Source: Bradyrhizobium sp. CB82 (GTDB taxonomy: Bacteria; Pseudomonadota; Alphaproteobacteria; Rhizobiales; Xanthobacteraceae). Taken from it: a stretch of DNA of 64,000 bases. Numbering within the stretch: the first letter of the stretch is position 1; the number at the start of each line of letters is the position of its first letter. Location: contig NZ_CP121650.1 of NCBI RefSeq assembly GCF_029714405.1, forward strand, positions 1,617,001 to 1,681,000. The letters run 5' to 3'. The position numbers were made by a program, and so were the translations under genes. This document shows, in pieces, positions 35,300 to 43,208 of this stretch. Under the pieces are notes generated by a model that was not told the origin of the DNA, made no database searches, and saw only the letters and a program-made list of their open reading frames with translations.

Positions 35300-36280
35300 A
35301 TGAAGCGGCGCGAGGTTCTGGCACTTCTCGGCGGCGCCGCGCTGTTGCCGACGCCCGCAGTCGCGCAGCCGGCGTCGGCCGCGATGCGCCGGCTCGGCGT
35401 CCTCACGGTGACGGCGGCCGATGACACGATCGCGCAGATGCGCACGACGATCCTGACCGATGCGCTCGCAACGCTCGGCTGGAGGGAACAGGATAATCTG
35501 CGGATCGACTGGCGCAGCGGCGGCGGCGACCGCGCGCTGATTGCACGGCAGGCCGGCGAGCTGGTTGCGCTCGATCCCGACATCCTGCTTGCCATCGGCA
35601 CGCCGTCGGTCGAGGAATTGCGCAAGCGCACCGCGGCAACACCGATCGTGTTCGCCGTCGTCACCGATCCCGTCGGCCAGGGTTTTGTCAAAGCGCTTTC
35701 ACATCCGGGCGGCAACATCACCGGCTTCACCGATTATGACGGGCCGATGGCCGGCAAATGGCTGGAGATGCTGACGCAGATCACGCCAAAGGTCTCCCGC
35801 ATCGCCGTGGTCTACAATCCGGTGACGGCGCCGTTCGCCGGCCTCATGCTGCACGCGATCGAACAGGCTGCGCGCGCGCTCGGCGTGTCGATTGAGCCGG
35901 CGCCGGTCCATGACGAGGCCTCGATCGCGGCGCTCGCGGCCCGCAAGGGCGAAGGCCTGCTGGTCCTGCCTGATTTCTTCACGCTGGCGAACCGCGCGCG
36001 CCTTCGGGCGGCGGTCGCCGAGGCGCATCTGCCGGCAGTCTACTGGAGCCGGACCTTCGTCGATGAGGGGGGCCTGATGTCCTACAGCACCGACAGCGCC
36101 GAGCAGGTGCGGCGCGCCGCCGCCTATATCGACCGCATCTTGAAGGGGGCAAGGCCCGCCGATCTTCCGGTGCAAAATCCCACCAAATTCGAGCTTGCGA
36201 TCAACTTGCGGACCGCACGAACGCTCGGCGTCACCATCCCGCCGGCGCTGCTTGCGATCGCCGATCAGGTCATCGAATGA
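35300..36280 (+). CDS. Orphan ABC substrate-binding protein (TrpX/uncharacterised family)
   Basis: A 326-residue exported protein with a twin-arginine-like start (MKRREVLALLGGAALLPTPA). The mature domain has RRLGVLTVTAAD and PDILLAIGTPSVEELRKRT, then TPIVFAVVTDPVGQGFVKAL and HPGGNITGFTDYDG, the typical pattern of the ABC_sub_bind family (COG2984), very numerous in Bradyrhizobium. No permease or ATPase gene is nearby, so the ligand is unknown. I chose the ATG at 35300, ten bases after hemH. It may be co-transcribed with hemH without a functional tie. Confidence 0.85.
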   Translation: MKRREVLALLGGAALLPTPAVAQPASAAMRRLGVLTVTAADDTIAQMRTTILTDALATLGWREQDNLRIDWRSGGGDRALIARQAGELVALDPDILLAIGTPSVEELRKRTAATPIVFAVVTDPVGQGFVKALSHPGGNITGFTDYDGPMAGKWLEMLTQITPKVSRIAVVYNPVTAPFAGLMLHAIEQAARALGVSIEPAPVHDEASIAALAARKGEGLLVLPDFFTLANRARLRAAVAEAHLPAVYWSRTFVDEGGLMSYSTDSAEQVRRAAAYIDRILKGARPADLPVQNPTKFELAINLRTARTLGVTIPPALLAIADQVIE

Positions 36281-36475
36281 AGCGCACCCTCGCTAGGTGA
36301 GCGCCGCGGCCTTTCAAGAGCCTCCCCGCCAATACTTAATGGCCGTCGTTCCGGCTTCGTGCGTCTTGTGAAATGATCGCGAGAGGCTGACCTAGAGCGT
36401 GCCGCTGAACCGGTCGGGACGGGAATCCGACCAATGAACGGCGCGGGAAAAGCCTTTTCCCGCCTTGGAGGAGCT

Positions 36476-37474
36476 ATGAGCGGTTTCGATATTTTTGCAG
36501 TTGCACTGGTGTTGCTCGTCATCGTCACGCTGCTTGCCGGCGTGAAGACGGTGCCGCAGGGCTACGACTGGACCATTGAACGGTTCGGCAAATACACCCA
36601 GACGCTGTCGCCGGGCCTCAACCTGATCGTGCCCTATTTCGATCGCGTCGGGCGCAAGATGAACATGATGGAGCAGGTGATCGACATTCCCGAACAGGAG
36701 GTGATCACCAAGGACAACGCGACGGTGACCGTGGACGGTGTCGCCTTCTTCCAGGTCTTCGACGCTGCGAAGGCGAGCTACGAGGTCGCCAATCTGAACA
36801 ATGCGATCACCGTGCTCACCATGACCAACATCCGCTCGGTGATGGGCTCGATGGATCTCGACCAGGTGCTGTCGCATCGCGACGAGATCAACGAGCGCCT
36901 GCTGCGCGTCGTCGACGCCGCGGTCTCGCCTTGGGGCGTCAAGGTCAACCGCATCGAGATCAAGGACATCGTGCCGCCGGCCGATCTCGTCGAGGCCATG
37001 GGCCGGCAGATGAAAGCCGAGCGCGTCAAGCGCGCCGACATTCTGGCCGCTGAAGGCCAGCGCCAGTCCGAGATTTTGCGCGCCGAGGGCGCCAAGCAGG
37101 GCCAGATCCTTCAGGCAGAAGGCCGCCGGGAAGCCGCGTTCCGCGACGCCGAAGCGCGCGAGCGTCTTGCGGAGGCTGAGGCCAAGGCAACGCAGATGGT
37201 GTCGGACGCGATCGCCGAGGGCGACGTCACCGCATTGAACTATTTTATCGCCGACAAATATATCAAGGCATTCGGAGAGTTCGCGGATGCACCGAACCAG
37301 AAGGTCATCATGCTGCCGATTGAAGCCGTGAGTCTGCTCGGTTCGCTGGCCGGCATCGGTGAGATCGCCAAGGCGACGTTCGGCGAGAGCGCGGCCTCCG
37401 CAACCGCCGCCGCGCGCCGCGGCTCGGTGCCGTCGGCAGGAAGCTCGCCGCCGGCCGTGCCGCCGCAGCAATAA
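36476..37474 (+). CDS. SPFH/Band 7 membrane protein (QmcA-like)
   Basis: The 332-residue stomatin-type protein has one N-terminal helix ([20 protein letters not shown]), then the SPFH domain ([39 protein letters not shown]). A long coiled-coil rich in Glu/Ala/Arg spans about residues 180-250 ([20 protein letters not shown]). Such proteins form large ring-like scaffolds in the inner membrane and often guard FtsH or fluid microdomains. GGAGGAGCT just before the ATG at 36476 fixes the start. The NfeD gene follows 20 bases later, the classic pair. Confidence 0.92.
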   Translation: MSGFDIFAVALVLLVIVTLLAGVKTVPQGYDWTIERFGKYTQTLSPGLNLIVPYFDRVGRKMNMMEQVIDIPEQEVITKDNATVTVDGVAFFQVFDAAKASYEVANLNNAITVLTMTNIRSVMGSMDLDQVLSHRDEINERLLRVVDAAVSPWGVKVNRIEIKDIVPPADLVEAMGRQMKAERVKRADILAAEGQRQSEILRAEGAKQGQILQAEGRREAAFRDAEARERLAEAEAKATQMVSDAIAEGDVTALNYFIADKYIKAFGEFADAPNQKVIMLPIEAVSLLGSLAGIGEIAKATFGESAASATAAARRGSVPSAGSSPPAVPPQQ

Positions 37475-37494
37475 GGTAACCCAGAGGTCGTCTC

Positions 37495-37938
37495 ATGACC
37501 GACATGTTCGTCACCCTCGGCACCTGGAACTGGCTGATCTTCGGCTTCATCCTGATGGCGCTGGAGGTGTTCGCGCCGGGCGTGTTCCTGTTCTGGCTCG
37601 GCCTCGCCGCGCTGCTGGTCGGGCTGGTCTCCTTCGTTGCCCATCCCGCCTGGCAGGCGCAGCTCGTGATGTTTGCGCTGTTCGCTGCCGCCGCAGTGCC
37701 GCTATGGCGGCGCCTTGCGCGCGGCAGGATCGACACGAGCGCGAGCCCGCATCTGAACAAGCGCACCGAGGCGCTTCTCGGCCGGGAGTTCACGCTGGAG
37801 AAGCCGATCATCGACGGAAGCGGCACCGTCCGTATCGGTGACACCGTCTGGCGCGTGGCGGGACCGGATACGCCAGCTGGGACGCGGGTGAAAGTGGTGC
37901 AGGTGGATGGTGCCAACCTGACGGTAGCGGCGGCGTAG
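37495..37938 (+). CDS. NfeD-family membrane protein
   Basis: A 147-residue protein with two or three helices (WNWLIFGFILMALEVFAPGV, FWLGLAALLVGLVSFV, LVMFALFAAAAVPLW) and a C-terminal OB-fold, including GSGTVRIGDTVWRVAGP. It is the short NfeD type without the N-terminal protease. It partners the SPFH protein encoded immediately upstream and probably helps arrange membrane microdomains or protein quality control. A palindromic repeat starts 7 bases after its stop. Confidence 0.9.
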   Translation: MTDMFVTLGTWNWLIFGFILMALEVFAPGVFLFWLGLAALLVGLVSFVAHPAWQAQLVMFALFAAAAVPLWRRLARGRIDTSASPHLNKRTEALLGREFTLEKPIIDGSGTVRIGDTVWRVAGPDTPAGTRVKVVQVDGANLTVAAA

Positions 37939-37944
37939 CTCCGC

Positions 37945-38025
37945 TGTCATTGCGAGCGAAGCGAAGCAATCCGGAGTCTTTCCGCGGAGTCAGCCTGGAT
38001 TGCTTCGCTGCGCTCGCAACGACGG
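37945..38025. repeat. Interspersed palindromic repeat, family A copy 2
   Basis: TGTCATTGCGAGCGAAGCGA and its inverted mate ATTGCTTCGCTGCGCTCGCA enclose a short centre. It is close in sequence to the copies at 5740-5830 and 43111-43198, and forms a long hairpin just after the NfeD gene. Confidence 0.8.
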
Positions 38026-38049
38026 GTTTGTTGGGCGATGTCGCCAGGC

Positions 38050-38217
38050 TCAGGCACCGCACTTGCTCCGCCACCGTTCCGCGAAACGATGCAGCGGTAA
38101 GAACGTCTCGCACAATTCCCGCCCCAGCGGCGTCAGGCGGTAGCCGCCGGCATCCCTAAGCTCCACGAAGGCCGCCTCGCGCAATTCGGTCAGCCGCGCT
38201 TGCAGCACCGTGGGGGC
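38050..38217 (-). pseudogene. C-terminal relic of an HxlR-family regulator
   Basis: On the complement, LQARLTELREAAFVELRDAG, then GYRLTPLGRELCETFLPL and FAERW can be read, ending at a stop at 38050-38052. This is the second half of a winged-helix HxlR domain (L-x-x-L-x-E-L, Y-x-L-T-x-x-G-x-x-L-x-P-L-x-x-W). No helix-turn-helix N-terminus precedes it: upstream the frame runs into a fragment of a different gene on the other strand. It is therefore a truncated relic. Confidence 0.6.
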
Positions 38218-38235
38218 GCCTCGTCGCAGGCGCGG

Positions 38236-38337
38236 GAGGTCATGATGCTGTGCGGGGTCTATCGCACGGTGTCGTATCTGGCGAACGGGCTGAGATTGCC
38301 GCTGGAGGAGAAGGCGGCGCGATTTCCGACACACTGA
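38236..38337 (+). pseudogene. C-terminal relic of a carboxymuconolactone-decarboxylase-like gene
   Basis: EVMMLCGVYRTVSYLANGL followed by RLPLEEKAARFPTH and a TGA at 38335-38337 reads as the end of a CMD/AhpD-family enzyme (E-V-M-M-L-x-G-x-Y-x-x-V-S-x-x-x-N). It starts abruptly 18 bases from the HxlR fragment on the other strand. Such enzymes are often divergent from HxlR regulators, so one deletion removed both 5' halves and the shared promoter. Confidence 0.5.
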
Positions 38338-38339
38338 CC

Positions 38340-38443
38340 GTCATTCCGGGGCGCGCCCTTGGCGCGAGCCCGGAATCCATCTCGCCACGGTGATGCGGAT
38401 GAATGGATCCCGGGCTCATCGCTTCGCGGTGCCCCGGGATGAC
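38340..38443. repeat. Interspersed palindromic repeat, family B copy 2
   Basis: GTCATTCCGGGGCGCG and GGTGCCCCGGGATGAC are the outer arms, with GAGCCCGGAATCCATC pairing with GGATCCCGGGCTC inside. Near copy of 24510-24613. It lies at the convergent end of the isomerase gene. Confidence 0.8.
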
Positions 38444-38453
38444 GGAGAAAAGC

Positions 38454-39461
38454 TTACGCCACGCCGGCCCGCAACAGATCGTGCAGATGCACGATTCCGA
38501 CCGGCTTGTTCGCTTCGGCCACGATCAGCGTCGTGATCTTCCGCGTGTTGAGCACCTCCAGCATCTCGGTCGCGAGCATGGAGGGCGGCACGGTCTTCGG
38601 CTGCTTCGTCATGATGTCGTCGACTGTCGCGGTCAGAAGATCGGGCCGCATGTGGCGGCGCAGGTCGCCGTCGGTGATGATGCCGGCGATTTCGCCCGTA
38701 CTGCTCACGATGCAGACGCAGCCGAGGCCCTTGGCCGACATCTCGACCACCGCCTCCGACATCATCGTGCCGACCGGCTTGACCGGGATCTCCGCGTCGG
38801 TGCGCATGTAGTCGCGGACGAATTTCAGCATCGCGCCGAGCTTTCCGCCGGGGTGGAAATGCGCGAATTCCAGCGCCGTGAAACCGCGGCCTTCGAGCAG
38901 CGCGATCGCGATGGCGTCGCCGATTGCGGCCTGCATCAACGTCGAGGTGGTCGGCGCCAGATTGTGCGGGCAGGCCTCGCGCGCCTTGGGCAGTTCGATC
39001 ACGATATCGGCGGCCTGTCCGAGTGCAGACCCCGCGTTCGACGTCACCGCGATCATCGGGATCGCAAAGCGCGCCGAATAGTTCACGAGGTTCTTCATCT
39101 CCGGCTGCTCGCCGGACCAGGACAGCGCCATGATGACGTCATCGGTGGTGATCATGCCGAGGTCGCCATGACCGGCTTCGGCGGCGTGGACGAAGAAGGC
39201 GGGCGTGCCGGTCGAGGCCAGGGTCGCTGCGATCTTGCGCGCCATGTGGCCGGACTTGCCGAGCCCGGTGACGACGACGCGGCCCTTGGCGTTGCGGATC
39301 TTGTCAATCGCCGCCGTAAAGCTCGCGCCGAGCGACCCCTTGAGTGCAGTCGCGAGCGCGCCGATGCCGCCGCTCTCCGTCTCCAGCGTGCGCAGCGCGG
39401 ATTCGATGTCGGGTGAGACGGGGCCGGATGATGGGGTCATCAGCGGTTTCGAACTCGGCAT
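38454..39461 (-). CDS. kdsD: Arabinose-5-phosphate isomerase, KpsF/GutQ family
   Basis: A 335-residue enzyme interconverting ribulose-5-P and arabinose-5-P, the first step to KDO of lipopolysaccharide or capsule. The SIS domain (VVVTGLGKSGHMARKIAATL, SWSGEQPEMKNLVNYSARFA) fills residues 50-195 and carries the active-site His region AEAGHGDLGMI. Two CBS domains follow (VGTMMSEAVVEMSAKGLGCV and VDDIMTKQPKTVPPSMLATE). The start at 39461 gives MPSSKPLMTP; a second ATG seven codons later is also possible. It diverges from the outer-membrane gene by 204 bases. Confidence 0.93.
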   Translation of the reverse strand: MPSSKPLMTPSSGPVSPDIESALRTLETESGGIGALATALKGSLGASFTAAIDKIRNAKGRVVVTGLGKSGHMARKIAATLASTGTPAFFVHAAEAGHGDLGMITTDDVIMALSWSGEQPEMKNLVNYSARFAIPMIAVTSNAGSALGQAADIVIELPKAREACPHNLAPTTSTLMQAAIGDAIAIALLEGRGFTALEFAHFHPGGKLGAMLKFVRDYMRTDAEIPVKPVGTMMSEAVVEMSAKGLGCVCIVSSTGEIAGIITDGDLRRHMRPDLLTATVDDIMTKQPKTVPPSMLATEMLEVLNTRKITTLIVAEANKPVGIVHLHDLLRAGVA

Positions 39462-39664
39462 GTTTTGATCCAGGGAAGAGAGCGGCAAACCCGGTTTGCC
39501 CGTGGCCGCCTGCTTAGCACGGCCGCGGCGGGGAGGCGACGCGAGGACCTCCTTCCTCAACTGCTCATTAACCATAATTGTTTTAACTCCATTAACGATG
39601 GTACCAGCGTCCGCCGCGGAAATCCGTCGCAGAAGTTGCTGAATTAGTTGGAGTTTTTCCCATC

Positions 39665-41410
39665 GTGGGGTCGTCTCCAGGCAGGGGCCGGAGCAAACGC
39701 GCGCACGTCGTGCGCGCCGTCTTGCCATGCCTTGCGCTGACCGTGCTGGAGAGCGCGCCCGCTGCCGCCCAGAGCCTGACGCCGGACCTCTTCAATCCGA
39801 ATCGCGGCGGCTTCGTTTCGCCGGATACGCTGCCCACGCGCCGCACGGCCACCACCTCATTTGCGCAGCCGCCGTCGGACGCTCTGCCGGCGCTGCCCGA
39901 TCCCGGCGCCGATCCGCGCAAGAGCAGGGATACACCGGCGCCCTCGCGCGTCGGCCAGGTGCCGACCTATGGCTTGCCCGCCGCCAATGGCTCTGGCGCC
40001 TCGGGCTATGACTCGCTCAATCGCAAGCGGCAGCAGCCAAAGCTTTATCCGGGTCAGCCGAAGCAGAAGCGCGCGCCCGGTCCCGGCACGCCGCCGCCAA
40101 GCGCTCCCGCACCGGGCATCGGCAAGCCGCGCATCGCACCGCCGCCGTCGGAGACCGCCAACAAGACGCCGGTGCCGGCGGCGATGGCCGGCACCGTGCC
40201 CGGCCAGCCGCTGCGCCGCCGCCTCAAGCTCGACGACGATCCCTTTGGCCCCGTCGGCGATTATGCCGGCAGCTTCCTGATCAAGGGCGCGCTCGAGCTC
40301 TCCGGCGGCTACGACACCAATCCGGCGCGGCTCAACAAGCCGATCGGCTCGCCGGTCTATGTCGTCGCGCCCGAGCTCGTCGTGATGTCCGACTGGGAGC
40401 GCCACGCGCTGGTCGCCGACCTGCGCGGCTCCTTCACCGGCTATGGCAACCAGCTGCCTGCGACGATCGACGGCGTTGCCTCGCCCGCGCCCGTCGAGAT
40501 CAATCGCCCGGATTTCACCGGCCATGTCGACGGCCGCATCGACGTCGACCGCGACCTCAAGCTGACCTCGGAGCTCCGGCTGCGGCTTGCCACCGACAAT
40601 CCGGGCAGTCCGAACATCCAGGCGGGACTCCAGAAGTATCCGATCTATGCCGCCTACGGCACGACGCTCGGCGTCGACCAGACCTTCAACCGTCTCGAAG
40701 TCGCCGCCGGCGCCACCGTCGATCGCACGGCCTACACCAACTCCAAGCTTACCGACGGTACAGTTTCCAGCAATGACGATCGCAATTTCAACCAGTATGG
40801 CGGCATCGGCCGCTTCTCCTACGACCTCAAGCCCGGCCTGAAGCCGTTCCTGGAGATCGAGGGCGACACCCGCGTGCACGACCAGGCCGCCGACCGCAAC
40901 GGCTACTTCCGCGATTCAAACGGCGGCTACGCCAAGGTCGGCACGTCCTTCGAGTTCTCGCGCATCCTCACCGGCGAAATCTCGGTCGGTTATGCCGCGC
41001 GCAACTATGTCGACCCGCGGCTCAGCCAGCTCAGCGGCTTCCTGACCACGGGCTCGCTGGTCTGGAACGCGAGCGGACTCACTACGGTCAAATTCTTCAC
41101 CGACACGCAACTCGCCGAGACCACGATGCCCGGTGCCTCCGGCGTCCTGGTGCGCACCTACACCGCCGAGGTCGACCACGACTTCCGCCGCTGGCTCACG
41201 GCCATCGGCAAGTTCACCTACGGCACGCTCGACTACCAGGGCCAGAACCGCAACGACAAGACCTACTCGATCGAAGGCGACATCATCTACAGGCTCAACC
41301 GCAACCTCTGGATCAAGGGCAGCCTGCGCCACGACATCCTGGATTCGAACGTCCCGCTGTCGAGCTCCCAGGCGACCGTGGTGATGCTGGGGGTGAGGCT
41401 GCAGAATTAG
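39665..41410 (+). CDS. Outer-membrane beta-barrel protein
   Basis: The 581-residue product starts with GTG at 39665, about ten bases after GGAG. A signal peptide (VVRAVLPCLALTVLESAPAA) leads to a long Pro/Arg-rich periplasmic linker (about residues 60-190). From about residue 200 to the end are alternating amphipathic strands with aromatic girdles (SGGYDTNPARLN, LVVMSDWERHALVADLRGSF), ending with TVVMLGVRLQN, a typical barrel end. It resembles the BBP2/outer_membrane_beta-barrel_2 families linked to polysaccharide export in Bradyrhizobium. The adjacent KDO-pathway gene fits a surface-polysaccharide context. Confidence 0.8.
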   Translation: MGSSPGRGRSKRAHVVRAVLPCLALTVLESAPAAAQSLTPDLFNPNRGGFVSPDTLPTRRTATTSFAQPPSDALPALPDPGADPRKSRDTPAPSRVGQVPTYGLPAANGSGASGYDSLNRKRQQPKLYPGQPKQKRAPGPGTPPPSAPAPGIGKPRIAPPPSETANKTPVPAAMAGTVPGQPLRRRLKLDDDPFGPVGDYAGSFLIKGALELSGGYDTNPARLNKPIGSPVYVVAPELVVMSDWERHALVADLRGSFTGYGNQLPATIDGVASPAPVEINRPDFTGHVDGRIDVDRDLKLTSELRLRLATDNPGSPNIQAGLQKYPIYAAYGTTLGVDQTFNRLEVAAGATVDRTAYTNSKLTDGTVSSNDDRNFNQYGGIGRFSYDLKPGLKPFLEIEGDTRVHDQAADRNGYFRDSNGGYAKVGTSFEFSRILTGEISVGYAARNYVDPRLSQLSGFLTTGSLVWNASGLTTVKFFTDTQLAETTMPGASGVLVRTYTAEVDHDFRRWLTAIGKFTYGTLDYQGQNRNDKTYSIEGDIIYRLNRNLWIKGSLRHDILDSNVPLSSSQATVVMLGVRLQN

Positions 41411-41474
41411 CTGGGCGGCGAGGCGTGCTTGACTGCACCGGCGCCGGTGTGAGTGCGCTCTCGCCACACACGCT

Positions 41475-41579
41475 GTCATGCCCCGGCTTGACCGGGGCAT
41501 CCAGTACGCCGCGGCCTATCGTATCAATTACAACTCTCTCTGGAATACTGGATCGCCCGGTCAAGCCGGGCGATGACAC
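41475..41579. repeat. Interspersed palindromic repeat, family D
   Basis: GTCATGCCCCGGCTTGACCG and CCCGGTCAAGCCGGGCGATG are inverted arms, joined by CCAGTA/TACTGG inside. It separates the convergent barrel and gltD genes. The centre contains ATCAATTACAACTCTC, which is not paired. Confidence 0.75.
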
Positions 41580-41612
41580 CGCTTGTTGAACTGGCGGCGG
41601 AGTGAGTTTCAC

Positions 41613-43064
41613 TCACCGCGGCAGGTCCGTCTTCCCCATCAGGAACGTGTCGATCGACCGCGCGCACAGGCGCCCCTCGCGGATCGCCCACACCACCAGC
41701 GACTGGCCGCGGCGCATGTCGCCGGCAGAGAAGACGTTCGGGCGCGAGGTCTGGTAGTCGAGCGTGTTGGCCTTGACGTTGCCGCGCGGGTCGAGGTCGA
41801 CCGAGAGCAGCTTCAAGAGGCCCTCGTGCACGGGGTGGACAAAGCCCATCGCGAGCAGCACGAGCTCGGCGTCGAGCTCGAACTCGGTGCCGGCCATCGG
41901 CTTGAACTTGTCGTCGACGCGCACGCAGTGCAGCTTCTTGACCTTGCCGTTCTCGCCGGAAAACTTCTGCGTCAGCACGGCGTATTCGCGGATCGCGCCT
42001 TCGGCCTGGCTCGAGGACGTGCGCATCTTGAGCGGCCAGTTCGGCCAGGTCAGGCCCTTGTTCTCGCGCTCGGGTGGCGCCGGCATGATCTCGAGCTGGG
42101 TCACGGTCTTGGCGCCCTGGCGCAACGAGGTGCCGATGCAGTCGCTGCCGGTGTCGCCACCGCCGATGACGACGACATGCTTGCCGCCGGCGAGAATGTC
42201 GGTGACGCCGCCCAAGGGCTCCTCGGAGTTGCGACGGTTCTGCTGCGGCAGGAAGTCCATCGCGTAATGGATGCCGTCGAGGTCGCGGCCGGGGATCGGC
42301 AGGTCGCGCGGCGCTTCCGCGCCGCCCGTCAGCGCGATGGCGTCGTACTCGTTGAGCATCTGGCGCGGATCGACGCTGCCATCAGCGCCGACATGGCTGT
42401 TGTAGTGGAAGGTGACGCCCTCCGCCTCCATCTGCGCGACGCGGCGGTCGATGATGCCCTTTTCCATCTTGAAGTCGGGAATGCCGTAGCGGAGCAGGCC
42501 GCCGGCCTTGGCGTACTTCTCGTAGACATGCACGTCGTGGCCGGCGCGTGCGAGCTGCTGCGCGCAGGCCATCCCCGCCGGACCCGAGCCGATCACCGCG
42601 ACCTTCTTGCCGGTCTTCTCGGTATTGACCTCCGGCTTCAGCCAGCCGTTCTCCCAGGCGCGATCGACGATCGCGCATTCGATGGTCTTGATGGTAACGG
42701 GGTTGTCGTCGATGTTGAGCGTGCAGGAAGCTTCGCACGGCGCAGGGCAGATGCGGCCGGTGAACTCCGGGAAATTGTTGGTCGAGTGCAGGTTGCGCGA
42801 AGCCTCTTCCCAGTTGCCCTGATAGACGAGGTCGTTGAAGTCGGGGATCTGGTTGTTGACCGGGCAGCCTGGCGTGCCCGGCGCGACCGAGCCGGTGCCG
42901 TGGCAATAGGGAATGCCGCAATTCATGCAGCGCGCGGCCTGATCGCGCGTCTCCTTCTCGGAGAGCGGAATGACGAACTCCTTGAAGTGCTTCAAGCGCT
43001 CGGCGACCGGGGTGTACTTGCGATCGTGCCGTTCGATTTCGAGAAAACCCGTGACCTTGCCCAT
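41613..43064 (-). CDS. gltD: Glutamate synthase [NADPH] small subunit
   Basis: The 483-residue subunit supplies NADPH electrons for glutamate synthesis. The N-terminal 4Fe-4S region is [15 protein letters not shown] with a later [11 protein letters not shown] and [10 protein letters not shown]. The FAD-binding [20 protein letters not shown] and the NADPH-binding [13 protein letters not shown] motifs follow, and the end has [16 protein letters not shown]. Length is normal. It lies behind gltB on the same strand but with a 145-base gap holding a palindromic repeat. Confidence 0.96.
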   Translation of the reverse strand: MGKVTGFLEIERHDRKYTPVAERLKHFKEFVIPLSEKETRDQAARCMNCGIPYCHGTGSVAPGTPGCPVNNQIPDFNDLVYQGNWEEASRNLHSTNNFPEFTGRICPAPCEASCTLNIDDNPVTIKTIECAIVDRAWENGWLKPEVNTEKTGKKVAVIGSGPAGMACAQQLARAGHDVHVYEKYAKAGGLLRYGIPDFKMEKGIIDRRVAQMEAEGVTFHYNSHVGADGSVDPRQMLNEYDAIALTGGAEAPRDLPIPGRDLDGIHYAMDFLPQQNRRNSEEPLGGVTDILAGGKHVVVIGGGDTGSDCIGTSLRQGAKTVTQLEIMPAPPERENKGLTWPNWPLKMRTSSSQAEGAIREYAVLTQKFSGENGKVKKLHCVRVDDKFKPMAGTEFELDAELVLLAMGFVHPVHEGLLKLLSVDLDPRGNVKANTLDYQTSRPNVFSAGDMRRGQSLVVWAIREGRLCARSIDTFLMGKTDLPR

Positions 43065-43110
43065 TAAACCCGTAGTCCCTGCCGCTTAATTCGTTTGTTG
43101 TTTCCTCACC

Positions 43111-43198
43111 GTCATTGCGAGGAGCGAGGCGACGAAGCAATCCAGACTGTCGCCTGAGGAGAGATGCTGGATTGCTTCGCTGCGCTCGCAATGACGGG
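43111..43198. repeat. Interspersed palindromic repeat, family A copy 3
   Basis: GTCATTGCGAGGAGCGAGGC and ATTGCTTCGCTGCGCTCGCA with AATGAC form inverted arms. It sits inside the gltB-gltD unit and may attenuate transcription or stabilise one message end. Confidence 0.8.
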
Positions 43199-43208
43199 TT
43201 CTGATGAC

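Noticed and set aside
36281..36475. IS end (TAGAGCGTGCCG near 36392) resembling the IS630 terminus
   Set aside because: Only about eight bases match and no second end or transposase is present.
38050..38334. A single 94-residue gene on the minus strand
   Set aside because: Only the last 50-odd residues resemble HxlR. The first part is antisense to the carboxymuconolactone-decarboxylase-like fragment.
39560..39600. Possible CtrA boxes in an AT-rich stretch before the outer-membrane barrel gene
   Set aside because: Three TTAA copies occur, but spacings are not the required seven bases.
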